From assembly GCA_964634795.1 (NCBI GenBank), contig CAZWLL010000010.1, positions 1 through 49,831 on the forward strand: a stretch of DNA of 49,831 nt, given 5' to 3'. Within the stretch, counting starts at the first letter, position 1. Every line of letters starts with the position of its first letter. Positions 7,695 to 14,460 of the stretch are shown here, one piece after another. The stretch comes from UMGS1696 sp964634795 (GTDB lineage Bacteria > Bacillota > Clostridia > Oscillospirales > CAG-272). The translations under genes and the position numbers were made by a program. The notes under the pieces were generated by a model. It was not told the DNA's origin. It worked only from the letters and a program-made list of their open reading frames with translations, and made no database searches.

Positions 7695-8990
7695 ATGATT
7701 TGCACTAATATCGGAGTTGAAAACGGAATTTTGACATTTGCCGATATTTCGACTGAAAAGCTTATTTCGGAATACGGTTCTCCCCTGTATGTTATGGATG
7801 AACAGCGCATAAGGTGTAATTGTCGTGTATATGCAAATGCGATAAAAAAATATTTCGGCGGTGATTCATGCGCGTTGTATGCAAGCAAGGCAGCTTCATT
7901 TAAGCAAATGTATAAAATCATAGATGAAGAAGGACTCGGGGCGGATGTTGTTTCCTGTGGTGAAATATATACGGCGATGAAAGCAGGCTTTCCGCTTGAG
8001 AAAGCTTATTTTCACTCGAATAACAAAACAGACGCAGATATAGATTTTGCGATATCGAACGGAATAGGATATTTTGTAGTAGACAATGCAGAAGAGCTTG
8101 ATTCCATTGACAGAATATCAAGAGAAAAGGGAAAAGTTCAGCCTGTAGTTCTTCGTTTGACTCCCGGTATTGATCCTCATACATATGAAGCTGTTTCAAC
8201 AGGAAAAGTCGATTCGAAATTCGGGTCGAGTATTGAGACCGGTCAGGCTGAACAAATTACAGTTCATGCAATGTCACTTAGTAATATAGTTCTTAAAGGA
8301 TTTCACTGCCATGTAGGTTCACAGGTTTTCGATTCTCAGGTTTTCCTTGACGCGTCCGTTATTATGCTCAAGTTTATTGCATATATAAAAAACAAATACG
8401 GATTCATCACTGAAATTCTCGATTTAGGCGGGGGATACGGCGTAAGATATACCGAAAATGATCCCGAGATAGATATCGACGCAAATATAAAATCAGTTGC
8501 AGCTTCAATGAAAGCTACAGCGGCTGAACTTGGTATTGATTTGCCTTCAGTTCGTCTGGAACCCGGAAGAAGCATTGTCGCAGATGCGGGCATGACAATA
8601 TATACCGTCGGTACTGTAAAAAAAATCACCGGATACAAGAATTATGTCTCGGTTGACGGCGGAATGACGGATAACCCACGCTTTGCTCTATATCGTTCTT
8701 CGTATACGGTTTTTATCGCCAATAAAATGAATGAAAAGTGTGATATGGAGTGTTCCGTTGTCGGTAGATGCTGTGAAAGCGGAGATATAATACAGGAGCA
8801 CGTTATGGTTCCGTCATCTGTTTGCCGAGGTGACATATGTGCGGTAGCGACAACAGGAGCATATAATTACTCTATGGCATCAAATTACAACCGAATATGC
8901 CGCCTTCCCATAGTAATGGTTAATAACGGTATAAGCTATCTTGCGGTTCGCCGAGAAAGCCTTGACGACATCGTGGCAAATGATATTTAA
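7695..8990 (+). CDS. lysA: Diaminopimelate decarboxylase
   Basis: This PLP-dependent enzyme removes CO2 from meso-diaminopimelate to give L-lysine. I take the ATG at 7695 (431 residues), because AAGGAG at 7681-7686 is eight bases upstream, whereas the GTG at 7686 overlaps that site. The motifs of fold-type III decarboxylases are present: YASKAASFKQM with the PLP lysine, FHCHVGSQV, LDLGGGYG, the phosphate-binding LEPGRSIVADAG, and the active-site VVGRCCESGDII and GAYNYSMASNYN near the C-terminus. It is the last gene of the operon and is followed by a strong bidirectional hairpin. Confidence 0.95.
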   Translation: MICTNIGVENGILTFADISTEKLISEYGSPLYVMDEQRIRCNCRVYANAIKKYFGGDSCALYASKAASFKQMYKIIDEEGLGADVVSCGEIYTAMKAGFPLEKAYFHSNNKTDADIDFAISNGIGYFVVDNAEELDSIDRISREKGKVQPVVLRLTPGIDPHTYEAVSTGKVDSKFGSSIETGQAEQITVHAMSLSNIVLKGFHCHVGSQVFDSQVFLDASVIMLKFIAYIKNKYGFITEILDLGGGYGVRYTENDPEIDIDANIKSVAASMKATAAELGIDLPSVRLEPGRSIVADAGMTIYTVGTVKKITGYKNYVSVDGGMTDNPRFALYRSSYTVFIANKMNEKCDMECSVVGRCCESGDIIQEHVMVPSSVCRGDICAVATTGAYNYSMASNYNRICRLPIVMVNNGISYLAVRRESLDDIVANDI

Positions 8991-9055
8991 TATATAAAAA
9001 ACGCTGCTGAATTTGCTCATAGTATCAGTACATATGAAAGATAATATCAAAACAT

Positions 9056-9106
9056 AAAAAAACGGTATACTCAATGGATAACATCCAATGAGTATACCGT
9101 TTTTTT
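9056..9106. terminator. Bidirectional terminator between lysA and the AGCS symporter gene
   Basis: A near-perfect inverted repeat (arms of about 17 bp ending at CGGTATACTCA/TGAGTATACCG, one mismatch, 3-base loop) is flanked by A7 on the left and T7 on the right, so it can end transcripts from both convergent genes. Confidence 0.9.
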
Positions 9107-9115
9107 ATAAATCTA

Positions 9116-10483
9116 TTACTTCTTTCTGCAGTTCTTTACGACAACTCCGGACATTGCAACCAAGCCTATTACGTTTGGGATAACCATAAGCTGATTGAAC
9201 ATATCGGTAAGCTCCCATACGAGATCGTTTGAAAGCAGGGAACCGAGGAAGATGAAAATAACGGCAATAATGGAATAAATGATGTTTGACTTCTTACCGA
9301 AGAGATAAACAATGTTGATTCTGCCGAAAAGGTTCCAACCGATGATGGTTGAGAATGCGAAGAAGAAGAGACAAACTGCGACAAAGGAATTTCCGAATAC
9401 AGTACCGAATACTGAAGAGAAGGCTGTTTGAGCCATATTGGTCTTTACGATTCCATCGGCACTTCCCGATGCGAGGATACCGTCTCCGGCATAAAGAGTA
9501 GAGATGACAACCAATGCGGTCATTGTAAGTACAAGGAATGTGTCAATGAAAACGCCTATCATCGCAACAACACCTTGGTCATGCGGCTTTTCTACATTTG
9601 CAAGTGCGTGTGCATGAGGTGTTGAACCCATACCTGCTTCATTTGAGAAGAGTCCGCGTTTTACACCCTGGCTGATAGCTGTTTTAAGTGCGTGACCAAA
9701 TCCGCCGCCGATTATTGCCTGAGGAACAAATGCATACTTGAAAATCAAACCGAAGGTTTCGGGAATGTAACGGATTCTGCAGCAGAGAAGAACAAGACCG
9801 CCTACAAGATAAAGACAAGCCATTAAGGGAACAATTTTCTCGGTAAAAGAGGCTATTCTATCCATACCGCCGATGAAGATAAATGCTGAGATAGCGGCAA
9901 TGATAAGTCCTGTTATCCATGTCGGAATATTAAATGCGTTCTGGCAAGCTTCACTGATTGAGTTTGACTGTACCATAGCACCCATAAAACCGAGAGCAAG
10001 TACGATTGCGACAGCAAAGAAACCTGCTAGGAATTTGCCGAATTTTCCTTTGAATGCCGTTGTAATGTAGTAAACAGGGCCACCGTGTATTGTACCGTCA
10101 TCCAGCTTAACACGTGTTTCCTGTGCTACTACCGCTTCTGCATAAATGGTAGCCATACCGAAGAATGCTATAATCCACATCCAGAAAATCGCGCCGGGAC
10201 CGCCGATTAAGATAGCACCGCACGCACCGACTATATTACCGGTACCGACCTGTGCGGCTATTGCGGTTGCAAGAGCCTGGAATGAACTCATACCGCCTCC
10301 GCCTTTGCCGCCTTTGAGAGAGAAGTTGCCGAACATTCTTTGCCAGCCTTCTTTAAAACAGCGAACCTGTACAAAACGGGTTTTGATTGAGTAAAATAGA
10401 CCGACACCCACAAGCAGTACGATAAGAATGTAGTCAGAGAGATACGAGTTGATTGTTTGAACGATTTTCAGTAAGGTATCCAT
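9116..10483 (-). CDS. Sodium:alanine/glycine symporter, AGCS family
   Basis: This 455-residue integral membrane protein belongs to the AGCS (AlsT/DagA) family of sodium-coupled alanine or glycine carriers. It shows the family signature around GTGNIVGACGAILIGGPGA, the following WMWIIAFFGMATIYAEAVVAQETR and many hydrophobic segments consistent with about 11 membrane helices. ATG at 10483 has GGAGG upstream. A tandem glycine riboswitch lies 5' of it, which favours glycine as a physiological substrate or signal. The gene is monocistronic and ends at the bidirectional terminator shared with lysA. Confidence 0.92.
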   Translation of the reverse strand: MDTLLKIVQTINSYLSDYILIVLLVGVGLFYSIKTRFVQVRCFKEGWQRMFGNFSLKGGKGGGGMSSFQALATAIAAQVGTGNIVGACGAILIGGPGAIFWMWIIAFFGMATIYAEAVVAQETRVKLDDGTIHGGPVYYITTAFKGKFGKFLAGFFAVAIVLALGFMGAMVQSNSISEACQNAFNIPTWITGLIIAAISAFIFIGGMDRIASFTEKIVPLMACLYLVGGLVLLCCRIRYIPETFGLIFKYAFVPQAIIGGGFGHALKTAISQGVKRGLFSNEAGMGSTPHAHALANVEKPHDQGVVAMIGVFIDTFLVLTMTALVVISTLYAGDGILASGSADGIVKTNMAQTAFSSVFGTVFGNSFVAVCLFFFAFSTIIGWNLFGRINIVYLFGKKSNIIYSIIAVIFIFLGSLLSNDLVWELTDMFNQLMVIPNVIGLVAMSGVVVKNCRKK

Positions 10484-10521
10484 TGAAATCCTCCGATAAA
10501 TAATAAAAAATTAGAAAAACG

Positions 10522-10564
10522 AAAAAAGAGCCGAACAGCGATCAAAAACATCGTGTCAGCTCCG
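10522..10564 (-). terminator. Putative expression-platform terminator of the glycine riboswitch
   Basis: Read on the minus strand, GAGC-TGACA-CGAT and ATCG-CTGTT-CGGCTC can pair around a T-rich loop and are followed by six T. The hairpin lies between the aptamers and the symporter start and contains small bulges. Whether glycine turns this gene on or off cannot be read from the sequence. Confidence 0.55.
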
Positions 10565-10677
10565 GAGAAATTAACAAAGCTCGGTCGAATTGGCAACTAA
10601 AGGTACGAAAAACAGCATTCCGATACCTGTAATCAAACGATCCGATTCCGACAAGCCCATGGATTCGTGATAATGGG

Positions 10678-10858
10678 GTTACTCTGTCCTTTTGCCTGAG
10701 AGATTCAACGAGTGTTAAACACATTCGTTTTGCACCTTCGGCAGCTACGATAGTAGCCTTCTCCAGAGAGACGATCTGTTTTCAGTCTCTACACGCGAAC
10801 GTGCGCCTGAGAGTGTTATTCCTTCGGCAGCGGAAACCCCGCTTTTTCTGAAAACTTC
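10678..10858 (-). ncRNA. Tandem glycine riboswitch
   Basis: Two consecutive glycine-aptamer cores are seen on the minus strand. The first has GCCGAAGGAATAACACTCTC followed by AGGC, and is closed by GTTTTCAG/CTGAAAAC (10855-10848 with 10785-10778). The second has GCCGAAGGTGCAAAAC and then CTCTCAGGCAAAAGGACAGA. The paired cores GCCGAAGG...CTCTCAGGC are diagnostic. The aptamers precede the AGCS symporter gene, a common setting for this riboswitch. Confidence 0.93.
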
Positions 10859-10887
10859 ACCTGTCTGTGCCATAAATATACGGCTTT

Positions 10888-10916
10888 ATTATATTACCAT
10901 ATTACAGTAAAAAAAG
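10888..10916 (-). promoter_or_regulatory. Possible promoter of the glycine riboswitch transcript
   Basis: A perfect TATAAT lies at 10893-10888 on the minus strand, about 30 bases before the first aptamer. The corresponding -35 region (CTTTTT, 10916-10911) is poor, so only the -10 box is convincing. Confidence 0.35.
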
Positions 10917-10936
10917 CAAAAGGTTTTAAAAAAATA

Positions 10937-10970
<34 letters not shown>

Positions 10971-10975
10971 GAGTA

Positions 10976-11004
10976 TTGACAAAAAGAATAAAGAAGTATA
11001 TAAT
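10976..11004 (+). promoter_or_regulatory. Perfect-consensus sigma-A promoter of the peptide operon
   Basis: TTGACA at 10976-10981 and TATAAT at 10999-11004 are separated by 17 bases. Transcription would start near 11011, leaving a leader of about 78 bases ahead of the first gene. I see no operator palindrome, so any control is not obvious from the sequence. Confidence 0.85.
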
Positions 11005-11088
11005 AAAGTTACAATAAGATAATGTTTTATGTGCATTATTCTGTTAAATTAAATAAAGATTCCAATATGAATTCATGGAGGTGAGAAT

Positions 11089-12126
11089 ATGTCGAATATT
11101 AATCCAATTACATCTCCTCGCATTACATCGTATCAGCAAATAGCCTTGCCTCTTGCTGTTGCCTCGTTAAATCCGACAGCAGATAAGTGGATTTTTTCGA
11201 ATTATATTCAAGTTTCTTGTGTTAACAGAGAACATTATTTAACGTGTTGCAATGAAGACAATTCGCTTCACTATAGCTTCTATAATCCTGAAATAACATT
11301 TCCCGAACCTGCTGATCACATTTGCATACAGGGTGGTGAGCAGTTGTTTATGTTCGATAACTTCAAGTATATCAAGTGGATTATTGATGAAGGATGGTAC
11401 ATATATACTGACGCTGATATGTATTTTATTAACGGAAGTGATGCCTTCAATTCATATCATTATTCGCATGATATGCTTATTTACGGATATGATGACGATG
11501 ATTTGTTAATCTATATGTATGGCAATTCAAAGCTTGAAAAACATATCGTAAGCATAAATAACTTTAAAAAAGGATATTTTTCTAAATATTGTAAGGAAGA
11601 TGTTTACAGAAATCGAGCTATCCTTTTTAAAGATAATGAAAAAGAGTTTGACTACAACATTGAGAAAATTCGCTGGCATATGCACGATTATCTTAATGGT
11701 ACAGAGACATTTGCGCGTGAAAGACCTAATGTATTTAATCCGGATTCTTTAACTATGCAAGGCGTGAATACTTATGATGAATTCATTTCTTTACTTGATT
11801 ATGCCATAGAAGGTCAAGACAAAGTACTGAGAAAATCCGACTTGTATTGCTTCTATGAGCATAAAGAAGTTATGTTCGATAGAGTAAACGCTCTTAAAGA
11901 TGACGATGTTCTGGAAGCAGATGACGATTTAATTACAAGGTTTGAGAATATCAAAAATATGGCGCAGACATTTTTACTTTCCGGGTTGAAGGTTGCCAGA
12001 ATGAGAAGCGTAGAGAACAAAAATGCTACTTTGATTCACATGAAGAGCTTACTCAATGATATAAAACTTGCGGAAATTTCAGCATGGACTGATTACATTT
12101 CCGAGAACAAGGAGCTGCTGGGATGA
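11089..12126 (+). CDS. BtrH-like papain-fold protein of the peptide operon
   Basis: This 345-residue cytoplasmic protein opens the operon with a strong GGAGGTG site. The N-terminal half resembles the BtrH_N/C39-like fold of butirosin-type biosynthesis proteins: an early ALPLAVASL helix and a diagnostic HDMLIYGYDDDD stretch (His127 onward), as found in BtrH relatives that transfer an acyl group from a carrier protein. I do not see the cysteine expected on the N-terminal helix (the earliest is Cys44), so catalysis is uncertain and a scaffold or degenerate enzyme is possible. The C-terminal half is helical and charged. It overlaps the next gene by four bases (ATGA), and a carrier-like protein is encoded in the same operon, which fits an acyl-transfer role by inference. 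Assignment rests on fold-level resemblance. Confidence 0.5.
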   Translation: MSNINPITSPRITSYQQIALPLAVASLNPTADKWIFSNYIQVSCVNREHYLTCCNEDNSLHYSFYNPEITFPEPADHICIQGGEQLFMFDNFKYIKWIIDEGWYIYTDADMYFINGSDAFNSYHYSHDMLIYGYDDDDLLIYMYGNSKLEKHIVSINNFKKGYFSKYCKEDVYRNRAILFKDNEKEFDYNIEKIRWHMHDYLNGTETFARERPNVFNPDSLTMQGVNTYDEFISLLDYAIEGQDKVLRKSDLYCFYEHKEVMFDRVNALKDDDVLEADDDLITRFENIKNMAQTFLLSGLKVARMRSVENKNATLIHMKSLLNDIKLAEISAWTDYISENKELLG

Positions 12127-12530
12127 ATTATTTTGATAAAAATAATGATGCTTTGTTGCCGTACAAAGAATATGATATATATAGCATATATTCTATTGAC
12201 AGCAGCAACAAAACAGCAGGCATCGAGTATTATTTCGATTTCAATAATAAAGAATCATCGTATTATGAAAAAATTATCTGTGATTCTTTAAATACAGCAT
12301 TCAAGGATCTTAAGCTGAATAAGATATATGTCAATGTTATTAGAGATAATTACGCTATGTTCAGCGTGCTTCGTAAATTCAACTTCGTATCGGAAGCCAT
12401 TCACCGTGAACAATATTTTGATGATATACAGCATGATGTTGTTTTCATGACTGTGTTGAAGCATGAGTGGGAAAACGGCGGCATTAAAGAAAATTACAGC
12501 TACGATTCATATGCCGTAAAACAAATGTAG
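12123..12530 (+). CDS. Short GNAT-family acetyltransferase-like protein
   Basis: This 135-residue protein resembles the C-terminal two thirds of RimJ/RimL-type GNAT N-acetyltransferases: LNTAFKDLKLNKIYVNVIRDNYAMFSVLRKFNFVSEAIHREQYF follows the usual pattern of beta-strand, N-x-x-x-x-V/L-x-K-x-GF region and final strands with a V/Y-rich end. The N-terminal substrate part is shorter than usual. It overlaps the stop of the preceding gene by four bases and ends three bases before the radical SAM gene, so it is translationally embedded in the operon. Possible roles are self-immunity or acetylation of the peptide; neither can be decided here. Confidence 0.65.
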   Translation: MNYFDKNNDALLPYKEYDIYSIYSIDSSNKTAGIEYYFDFNNKESSYYEKIICDSLNTAFKDLKLNKIYVNVIRDNYAMFSVLRKFNFVSEAIHREQYFDDIQHDVVFMTVLKHEWENGGIKENYSYDSYAVKQM

Positions 12531-12533
12531 TAT

Positions 12534-13889
12534 ATGAAATACGTAAAATCAAAGTATAATTACCTTCATGTTGATCAAAACGGCAATCTTTTGATGTGTA
12601 ATTTCGTTCAGGGAAGTAAGAGCTTCTTGAAAATCGACAGAGAAGACGTTGCCGAATTTCAAGAGTTATTCAAGGCATCTGAGTTATACGATGAACACAC
12701 TTTAAACGATTGTTACAAAGAGCTGATTGAAAAAGGTTACTATATAAAGGATACCGACGATGAATTGTTAAATATTCGTACGTTGTATTATGATAGTACA
12801 ATGGCTCCTCTCCTTTCTCTTACTTTAATGCCTACTGAACAGTGTAATTTCAGGTGTCGTTATTGTTACGAGAAATTCGAAAAAGGCAAAATGACCGCAT
12901 CAGCTCAAAACAGTCTGTTGAAGTATATACAAAAGCAGATCGTCAACAACGCACACATACATATATCGTGGTTCGGAGGTGAACCTCTTCTCGCTTTTGA
13001 TGTGATTGAGAATATCATGAGCAATGTACAGCAAATGTGCAGGATGAGAAAACGTCATTTTACTTCTAACATGACAACCAATGCGTATTTGCTAACGATA
13101 GACAAATTCGAGAAGCTATATAATTACGGTATTACCGCTTATCAGATTACATTAGACGGTATGCGAGAAGACCATGATAAGCAGCGATGTCTGGCAAACG
13201 GTGATGGTACGTTTGATCGTATTGTTGAAAACTTATTGGCAATTAAAAATCACTCTGAGTTTAGATTCGCGACCATTACTATTCGTGTAAATATTACGGG
13301 TAATAATGTTAAGAAACTGAATGATTTCCTGGAGTATTATAAGTCTTTGTTTGGAGACGATAAAAGGTTTAATATCAGATTCGCAATGACGGGAGATTAC
13401 GGCGGAGATAGGATTACAGATTTTAAATCGAACATATTAGACGGTAATCTTATTCAAGCAGAATTGAGCAACACAGGCGTCTACAACTCGACAGATGTTA
13501 AAGTTGCAGATGTTTTAAATAATTTCGAACCCATGAACAAGGTTTGTTATACTACGGGTAAGAATACATTTACTATCGGCTCCGATTTAAGTGTTTATCG
13601 CTGTACGATTTACTTTGACAATCCGAATAATAGACTTGGTACAATAAACAGTGATGGTGAACTTCAAATTGATAAAAGTCTGAATAATAGATGGTATATT
13701 AAAGATGAAGTTTTTCCGGATGAATGTCGTGAATGCTTCTATTTCCCGTGCTGTTATCGAACCTACTGCCCGCTAAAGCTAAACTTTATTAAAGGCTTTA
13801 AATGCGAAATAGACACTATTAAAAATCAAATCTCAAAAGACATGGAATATTTAGACTGCAATAATTATTTTAAACTGCTTGTTATATAA
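12534..13889 (+). CDS. Radical SAM/SPASM peptide maturase
   Basis: This 451-residue enzyme should install thioether or other carbon-linked crosslinks in the Cys-rich precursor encoded downstream. The radical SAM cluster motif is CNFRCRYC (Cys104, Cys108, Cys111), followed by the SWFGGEPLL SAM-binding motif (residues 145-153). A SPASM-type C-terminus supplies many cysteines: Cys338, Cys357, Cys398, Cys401, Cys406, Cys407, Cys412 and Cys424, enough for two auxiliary iron-sulfur clusters. The first 90 residues form a separate domain likely to bind the leader. The architecture matches the clostridial Cys-rich peptide maturases (CcpM/CLI_3235 group) as I recall them. It starts three bases after the GNAT stop. 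Confidence 0.9.
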   Translation: MKYVKSKYNYLHVDQNGNLLMCNFVQGSKSFLKIDREDVAEFQELFKASELYDEHTLNDCYKELIEKGYYIKDTDDELLNIRTLYYDSTMAPLLSLTLMPTEQCNFRCRYCYEKFEKGKMTASAQNSLLKYIQKQIVNNAHIHISWFGGEPLLAFDVIENIMSNVQQMCRMRKRHFTSNMTTNAYLLTIDKFEKLYNYGITAYQITLDGMREDHDKQRCLANGDGTFDRIVENLLAIKNHSEFRFATITIRVNITGNNVKKLNDFLEYYKSLFGDDKRFNIRFAMTGDYGGDRITDFKSNILDGNLIQAELSNTGVYNSTDVKVADVLNNFEPMNKVCYTTGKNTFTIGSDLSVYRCTIYFDNPNNRLGTINSDGELQIDKSLNNRWYIKDEVFPDECRECFYFPCCYRTYCPLKLNFIKGFKCEIDTIKNQISKDMEYLDCNNYFKLLVI

Positions 13890-13951
13890 TCTAAAATGAG
13901 GTTGATTTATTCTGCTTATGAGTTTATCTTAAAAAAATGAGGTACGTCAGA

Positions 13952-14203
13952 ATGAGTGAGAAAATAGAAGAAAAACTTAATAAGATACTTCATGATATGG
14001 GTTTTATAATTTTCGAGGATGAAGAATCCGATGATGTTAATCTTCAAAATTACATTACCGATTCAATACAGTTTGTAGATTTTATAGTCAGAATCGAAGA
14101 AGAATTTAAAATCTTATTACCGGATGAGTTTTTGGACTACAGTAACTTGTATTCAATGTGCGGCTTCGGTGAAATGCTCGAGGATTATTTAGAATCAAAA
14201 TAA
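13952..14203 (+). CDS. Acyl-carrier-like protein of the peptide operon
   Basis: This small acidic protein (83 residues from the ATG at 13952) has the size and pattern of an acyl carrier protein. The TDSIQFVDFIVRIEEEF segment places Ser38 where 4'-phosphopantetheine is normally attached (D-S-[ILV]-x-x-[VL]-D). I prefer 13952 over the ATG at 13937, because GAGG at 13939-13942 is then correctly spaced. Carrier-related proteins are a known component of clostridial Cys-rich peptide maturation loci. It stands between the maturase and the precursor. No ketosynthase or acyl ligase is encoded nearby, so the acyl donor is unknown, and the BtrH-like protein is the best candidate partner. Confidence 0.75.
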   Translation: MSEKIEEKLNKILHDMGFIIFEDEESDDVNLQNYITDSIQFVDFIVRIEEEFKILLPDEFLDYSNLYSMCGFGEMLEDYLESK

Positions 14204-14232
14204 TTTTTTTAAAATAGAAAGGAACTACTACT

Positions 14233-14433
14233 ATGAAAAAATTGGTAAAACCGCAGAAGAAGCAATTCAAGACTGTTGCCTTGTATAAGGATGACAAAGA
14301 AACAGTAAACAAGAACGGCGGCACCTGCAACAACAGCGGTGCATATACCTGCCAAAACAAAGGAAATAACGGTGTGTGCAACAATACAGGAAAGGGTACT
14401 TGTACCACAGTATTACCCGATCAGACAATATAA
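14233..14433 (+). CDS. Cys-rich precursor peptide with tandem-repeat core
   Basis: This 66-residue peptide is the probable substrate of the radical SAM maturase. A Lys-rich leader (about residues 1-28) is followed by Gly29-Gly30 and a core with four cysteines at 32, 40, 49 and 57. The core is an internal duplication: GTCNNSGAYTC (30-40) and GVCNNTGKGTC (47-57) share the pattern G-x-C-N-N-[ST]-G-x-x-T-C with a 17-residue period. The short tail ends LPDQTI. A good ribosome site (GAAAGGAAC) lies upstream. A weak hairpin follows the stop, which could raise precursor dosage over the downstream genes. The peptide resembles clostridial Cys-rich bacteriocin-like precursors in context, but I cannot place it in a named precursor family. 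Confidence 0.85.
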   Translation: MKKLVKPQKKQFKTVALYKDDKETVNKNGGTCNNSGAYTCQNKGNNGVCNNTGKGTCTTVLPDQTI

Positions 14434-14456
14434 AGCTTCGGCTTAATCTTTTATAT
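14431..14456 (+). terminator. Possible partial terminator after the precursor gene
   Basis: AAGC-TTCG-GCTT (14433-14444), a short stem with a stable TTCG loop, starts at the precursor stop codon and is followed by TCTTTTATAT. The stem is too weak for a full terminator but fits an attenuator between precursor and downstream genes. Confidence 0.45.
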
Positions 14457-14460
14457 CAAA

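Noticed and set aside
11089..12126. Calling the first peptide-operon protein an active C39-type leader peptidase
   Set aside because: The fold resemblance would allow it, but the N-terminal helix lacks the required Cys, and the operon encodes an intact S8 protease.
14233..14433. Reading the Cys-rich peptide as a small zinc-ribbon or metallothionein
   Set aside because: Cys are 8-9 residues apart with no CxxC pairs, and the gene is located between a radical SAM maturase and a protease-exporter set, which fits a modified peptide better.
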